In this document: in pieces, positions 4,234-6,477 of the stretch
Position numbering within the stretch: the first letter of the stretch is position 1
Layout: every line of letters starts with the position of its first letter
From: Candidatus Wallbacteria bacterium
Lineage (GTDB): Bacteria; Muiribacteriota; JAQTZZ01
DNA: 6,477 nucleotides
Assembly (NCBI GenBank): GCA_028711905.1
Contig: JAQTRI010000214.1
Coordinates: 1 to 6,477, forward strand
Direction of reading: 5' to 3'
Made by a program: the position numbers and the translations under genes
Notes under the pieces: generated by a model
Told to the model about the DNA's origin: nothing
The model's input: the letters and a program-made list of their open reading frames with translations, nothing else
The model's database searches: none

Positions 4234-6477
4234 GTGAGCTCTCTGCCGGTTACTCCATCAGTTTTCTGCGGCCGCGACCAGATCCTCTCCGAACTGATCG
4301 AAAACTTCCGCTGCCAGAAAATCATGTTCATAGCCGGGCTGCCGGGCATAGGAAAAACATCTCTGGCAGCCGCTTTCGCTCATCATGTCAGCCGACAGCC
4401 CGAGTTCAGGGACAAGGTTTTCTGGATTTCCTGCAGACAGGGATGGAACGGGAATGACCTTTTTGCCGGAATGCTCGAGGAAGCGCTGCGCAAGGCCGGA
4501 AGGAGCGCCAGAAGCGGGGAAAAGTACGACAATCACGGGCAGATACTGAGGATCTTAAGTGACACTGGCTTGGCGGTTTTCATCGATGACTTTCATCTGG
4601 TGGAATCGGCTGAAACGCTGGACTTTCTGCGTCTGGCCCTGGACAGTCTGGACTGTGGACGGCTGGTGCTGATCTCCAGGAGAAAACCCGGCCTGTCGGC
4701 TCTGGAGCAACTGGAAGTGTTCCAGAGAAATGTTCCAGGGCTCGATTCCGGAAACATCACAACCCTGACCCGGAAGCTTCTGTCATTGTGCGGGATCAAA
4801 CCTTTTCCCGATGAAATCATCCGGCAGCTTGCCGACCGGATCAACGGCCACCCGCTGTCGCTGAAGCTGTTCGTCGGGCAGGTGGCCAAATCCGGCTATT
4901 CCCCGGAGACCCTTCTGGGTCCGTCTTCGGACTTCGAAAAAGAAATGAAGCAGCATTTCCTGGAACACATCTGGGAGGGTCTGGACAGTGCCGAGCGGGA
5001 AACCATCAGGGACCTTTCGAGCCTGCGGATACCGGTTGATGGGGGCGTTCACCCGTTTCTTTCCGGACGGAGGGAAATCCTGGAGCGTCTTCTGGACAGA
5101 TACCTTCTGGAGCGGGACGAAAGCGGCAGGGTGTCACTGCACAATCTGCTGCGGGAATTCGTGCTGGAACAGCTGGATGAAAATGATTGCCGGAGGCTTA
5201 ACCATGAAGCTGCCCGCCATTTCTCGTCCGGGACGGCTTTCAGCGCCAGGGAGCTGAAAGAGGCTTATTTTCATTATTTTGAAGCCGGCAAAAAGGAACG
5301 GGGTATAGATGTCATCCTGAAAATGGCGGACGATTTTCTGCTTCTGGGGCGGGAAACCGACGATTTTCTGCACCTTCTCGATGACGCCATCTGCTGTGGC
5401 AAAGGATACCGCTCCCAGGAACTGATCACATCCAAGATCAGGATTCTGACATTCAAGAACCAGGTGCAGGACGCTGAACAGTTGCTCGGCTCGATTGCGA
5501 ACTCCACGGAAAAAGTGCTGCTGGAATCCAGGATCAGGCAGCAAAGCGATGATTACGCGGCCTCGGTCAGGGGGTATGAGACTGTTCTCAATCAGGAACT
5601 CGAACCCCGGATGAGGGCTGAAGTCATCGAAAATCTCGCGGTCTGTCACGGTTATCTGGGTGGGTTCGAGCGCGCGGAAAAGCTGTTCAGAGAATCCCTG
5701 GAAATGACCAGGAAACTGGGGAGCGACCTGCTGGAAGCCAGAACCCTGCTTGATTATTCCTTCTATCTTGTCAATCAGGCGAAGTACACTCCTGCGCTCG
5801 AGTTCTGTTCGGCGGCCGAGAAGATTTACCGCGGCACCGAGGCCCTGTCGTCGCTGGCTGCGGCTGTCTATGTCCGCACTGTGATCTTCATTCTGTCCGG
5901 CCAGTTCGAGTCTGCGCGGTCGAGCCTGGCAGAGTTCGGAAGCATCAATGACCAGCTGCGTGACCCATACCGCACCATGCAGTTTTATTATCTCGAAGGA
6001 GAACTGGCCATGGCTGAAAACAGGCTCCAGCAGGCGTTAGATAGTAAAAAATCCGCCCTGCGGCTTGCCGAGCAGTATGACTGGGCCCGGGCCCGGGCCG
6101 GGCTGTACCTTGACCTGGCAGTTGTCAACGAAAGGCTTGGTGATGTTGCAGAGGCTGAGAAATACTATCTGTTGACCATGGAGCAGGATAAAAAAGTGGA
6201 TTTTCTGATCGGCAAACTGTCCACCTCAATCGAATATGCTCAGTTCCTGATCCTGCACGACAGAGTGGACGAAGCCTGCCGGATGCTCCTGGCCATGACT
6301 TTTCCCCCGGGGGGAGAATGCATCTGGCTGGCGGCGCGATGCAGTTTTCTCCTGGCGCGGATCATGGACCTGAAAGGCCAGCCGGAAAACAGTGCCGTTT
6401 ACTCGGCCAGATGTCTGCAGTGCCAGTCGGATATGTCTGAATCCGGCCGCCGGAGGCTGGAACGCAGCGTCGAGCAG
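4234..6477 (+). CDS. STAND-type P-loop ATPase with TPR-like repeats, C-terminus beyond right edge
   Basis: An open frame of 748 codons continues past the window. The N-terminus SSLPVTPSVFCGRD is typical of STAND/NB-ARC-like ATPases. Walker A is GLPGIGKTS at 35-43 (K41). Walker B is LAVFIDDFH at 113-121 (D118, D119). LVLISRRKP near 144-152 is sensor-like, and NGHPLS at 204-209 matches the GxP motif. A winged-helix-like linker probably covers about 250-330. From about 460 to 655 there are at least five TPR-like helical hairpins. The GTG at 4234 is the only usual start codon between the upstream in-frame stop (4192) and the conserved region. No good Shine-Dalgarno site precedes it. The next ATG (4324) would cut into the P-loop region. 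Such proteins sense a ligand through the repeats and switch on ATP binding. A LuxR-type DNA-binding domain could lie beyond the edge, as in MalT (about 900 aa). Being divergent from the RiPP operon, it may regulate it; a defence or unrelated role is also possible. Confidence 0.9.
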   Translation, partial: MSSLPVTPSVFCGRDQILSELIENFRCQKIMFIAGLPGIGKTSLAAAFAHHVSRQPEFRDKVFWISCRQGWNGNDLFAGMLEEALRKAGRSARSGEKYDNHGQILRILSDTGLAVFIDDFHLVESAETLDFLRLALDSLDCGRLVLISRRKPGLSALEQLEVFQRNVPGLDSGNITTLTRKLLSLCGIKPFPDEIIRQLADRINGHPLSLKLFVGQVAKSGYSPETLLGPSSDFEKEMKQHFLEHIWEGLDSAERETIRDLSSLRIPVDGGVHPFLSGRREILERLLDRYLLERDESGRVSLHNLLREFVLEQLDENDCRRLNHEAARHFSSGTAFSARELKEAYFHYFEAGKKERGIDVILKMADDFLLLGRETDDFLHLLDDAICCGKGYRSQELITSKIRILTFKNQVQDAEQLLGSIANSTEKVLLESRIRQQSDDYAASVRGYETVLNQELEPRMRAEVIENLAVCHGYLGGFERAEKLFRESLEMTRKLGSDLLEARTLLDYSFYLVNQAKYTPALEFCSAAEKIYRGTEALSSLAAAVYVRTVIFILSGQFESARSSLAEFGSINDQLRDPYRTMQFYYLEGELAMAENRLQQALDSKKSALRLAEQYDWARARAGLYLDLAVVNERLGDVAEAEKYYLLTMEQDKKVDFLIGKLSTSIEYAQFLILHDRVDEACRMLLAMTFPPGGECIWLAARCSFLLARIMDLKGQPENSAVYSARCLQCQSDMSESGRRRLERSVEQ

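Noticed and set aside
5134..5649. Minus-strand open frame antisense to the STAND gene
   Set aside because: The plus-strand frame is open for 748 codons with Walker motifs and TPR-like repeats. The antisense frame has no recognisable domain.

Overview
The window reads as bacterial DNA: strong Shine-Dalgarno sites, tightly packed genes, ATG/GTG starts and the standard code. Nothing in it fixes the species. The mix of a multi-precursor radical-SAM peptide cluster and a large STAND/TPR protein suggests an environmental or uncultured lineage, but that is only an impression.

Most of the window (1-4126) is a minus-strand RiPP (ribosomally made, post-translationally modified peptide) locus, read from right to left. 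First comes a small precursor-like peptide with two cysteines (P7, 3998-4126), six bases ahead of a radical SAM/SPASM maturase (2672-3991). After a 190-base gap come six tandem cysteine-rich precursors: P6 2350-2481, P5 2205-2339, P4 2058-2183, P3 1904-2041, P2 1751-1885 and P1 1546-1683. A strong stem-loop (1484-1513) follows, then a second, paralogous radical SAM/SPASM maturase (113-1432). One base after its stop begins an ABC-exporter-like membrane protein that runs off the left edge. All seven small peptides open with (M)-x-WIEKP. Six of them then have a variable 10-20 residue stretch and a core with five or six clustered cysteines, mostly C-x4-C-x2-C-x4-C-x-C. Six of the seven have an ATG start and P2 has GTG. 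All have a clear Shine-Dalgarno site and are too short for default gene callers.

On the plus strand, divergent from P7 across a 107-base AT-rich gap, a STAND-type P-loop ATPase with C-terminal TPR-like repeats begins with GTG at 4234. It is still open at the right edge (748 codons visible). It may regulate the cluster in the manner of MalT-like proteins, or be an unrelated neighbour or defence protein; its C-terminus is needed to decide.

Proposed working of the locus (inference): the two maturases, each with the radical SAM CX3CX2C motif and a full SPASM seven-cysteine set, bind the shared WIEKP leader and install cysteine-linked crosslinks (sactipeptide/ranthipeptide style) on the peptide cores. 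The ABC protein exports the products. The stem-loop between the precursors and the second maturase would keep precursor mRNA in excess over enzyme mRNA. No protease is visible, so leader removal is unexplained.
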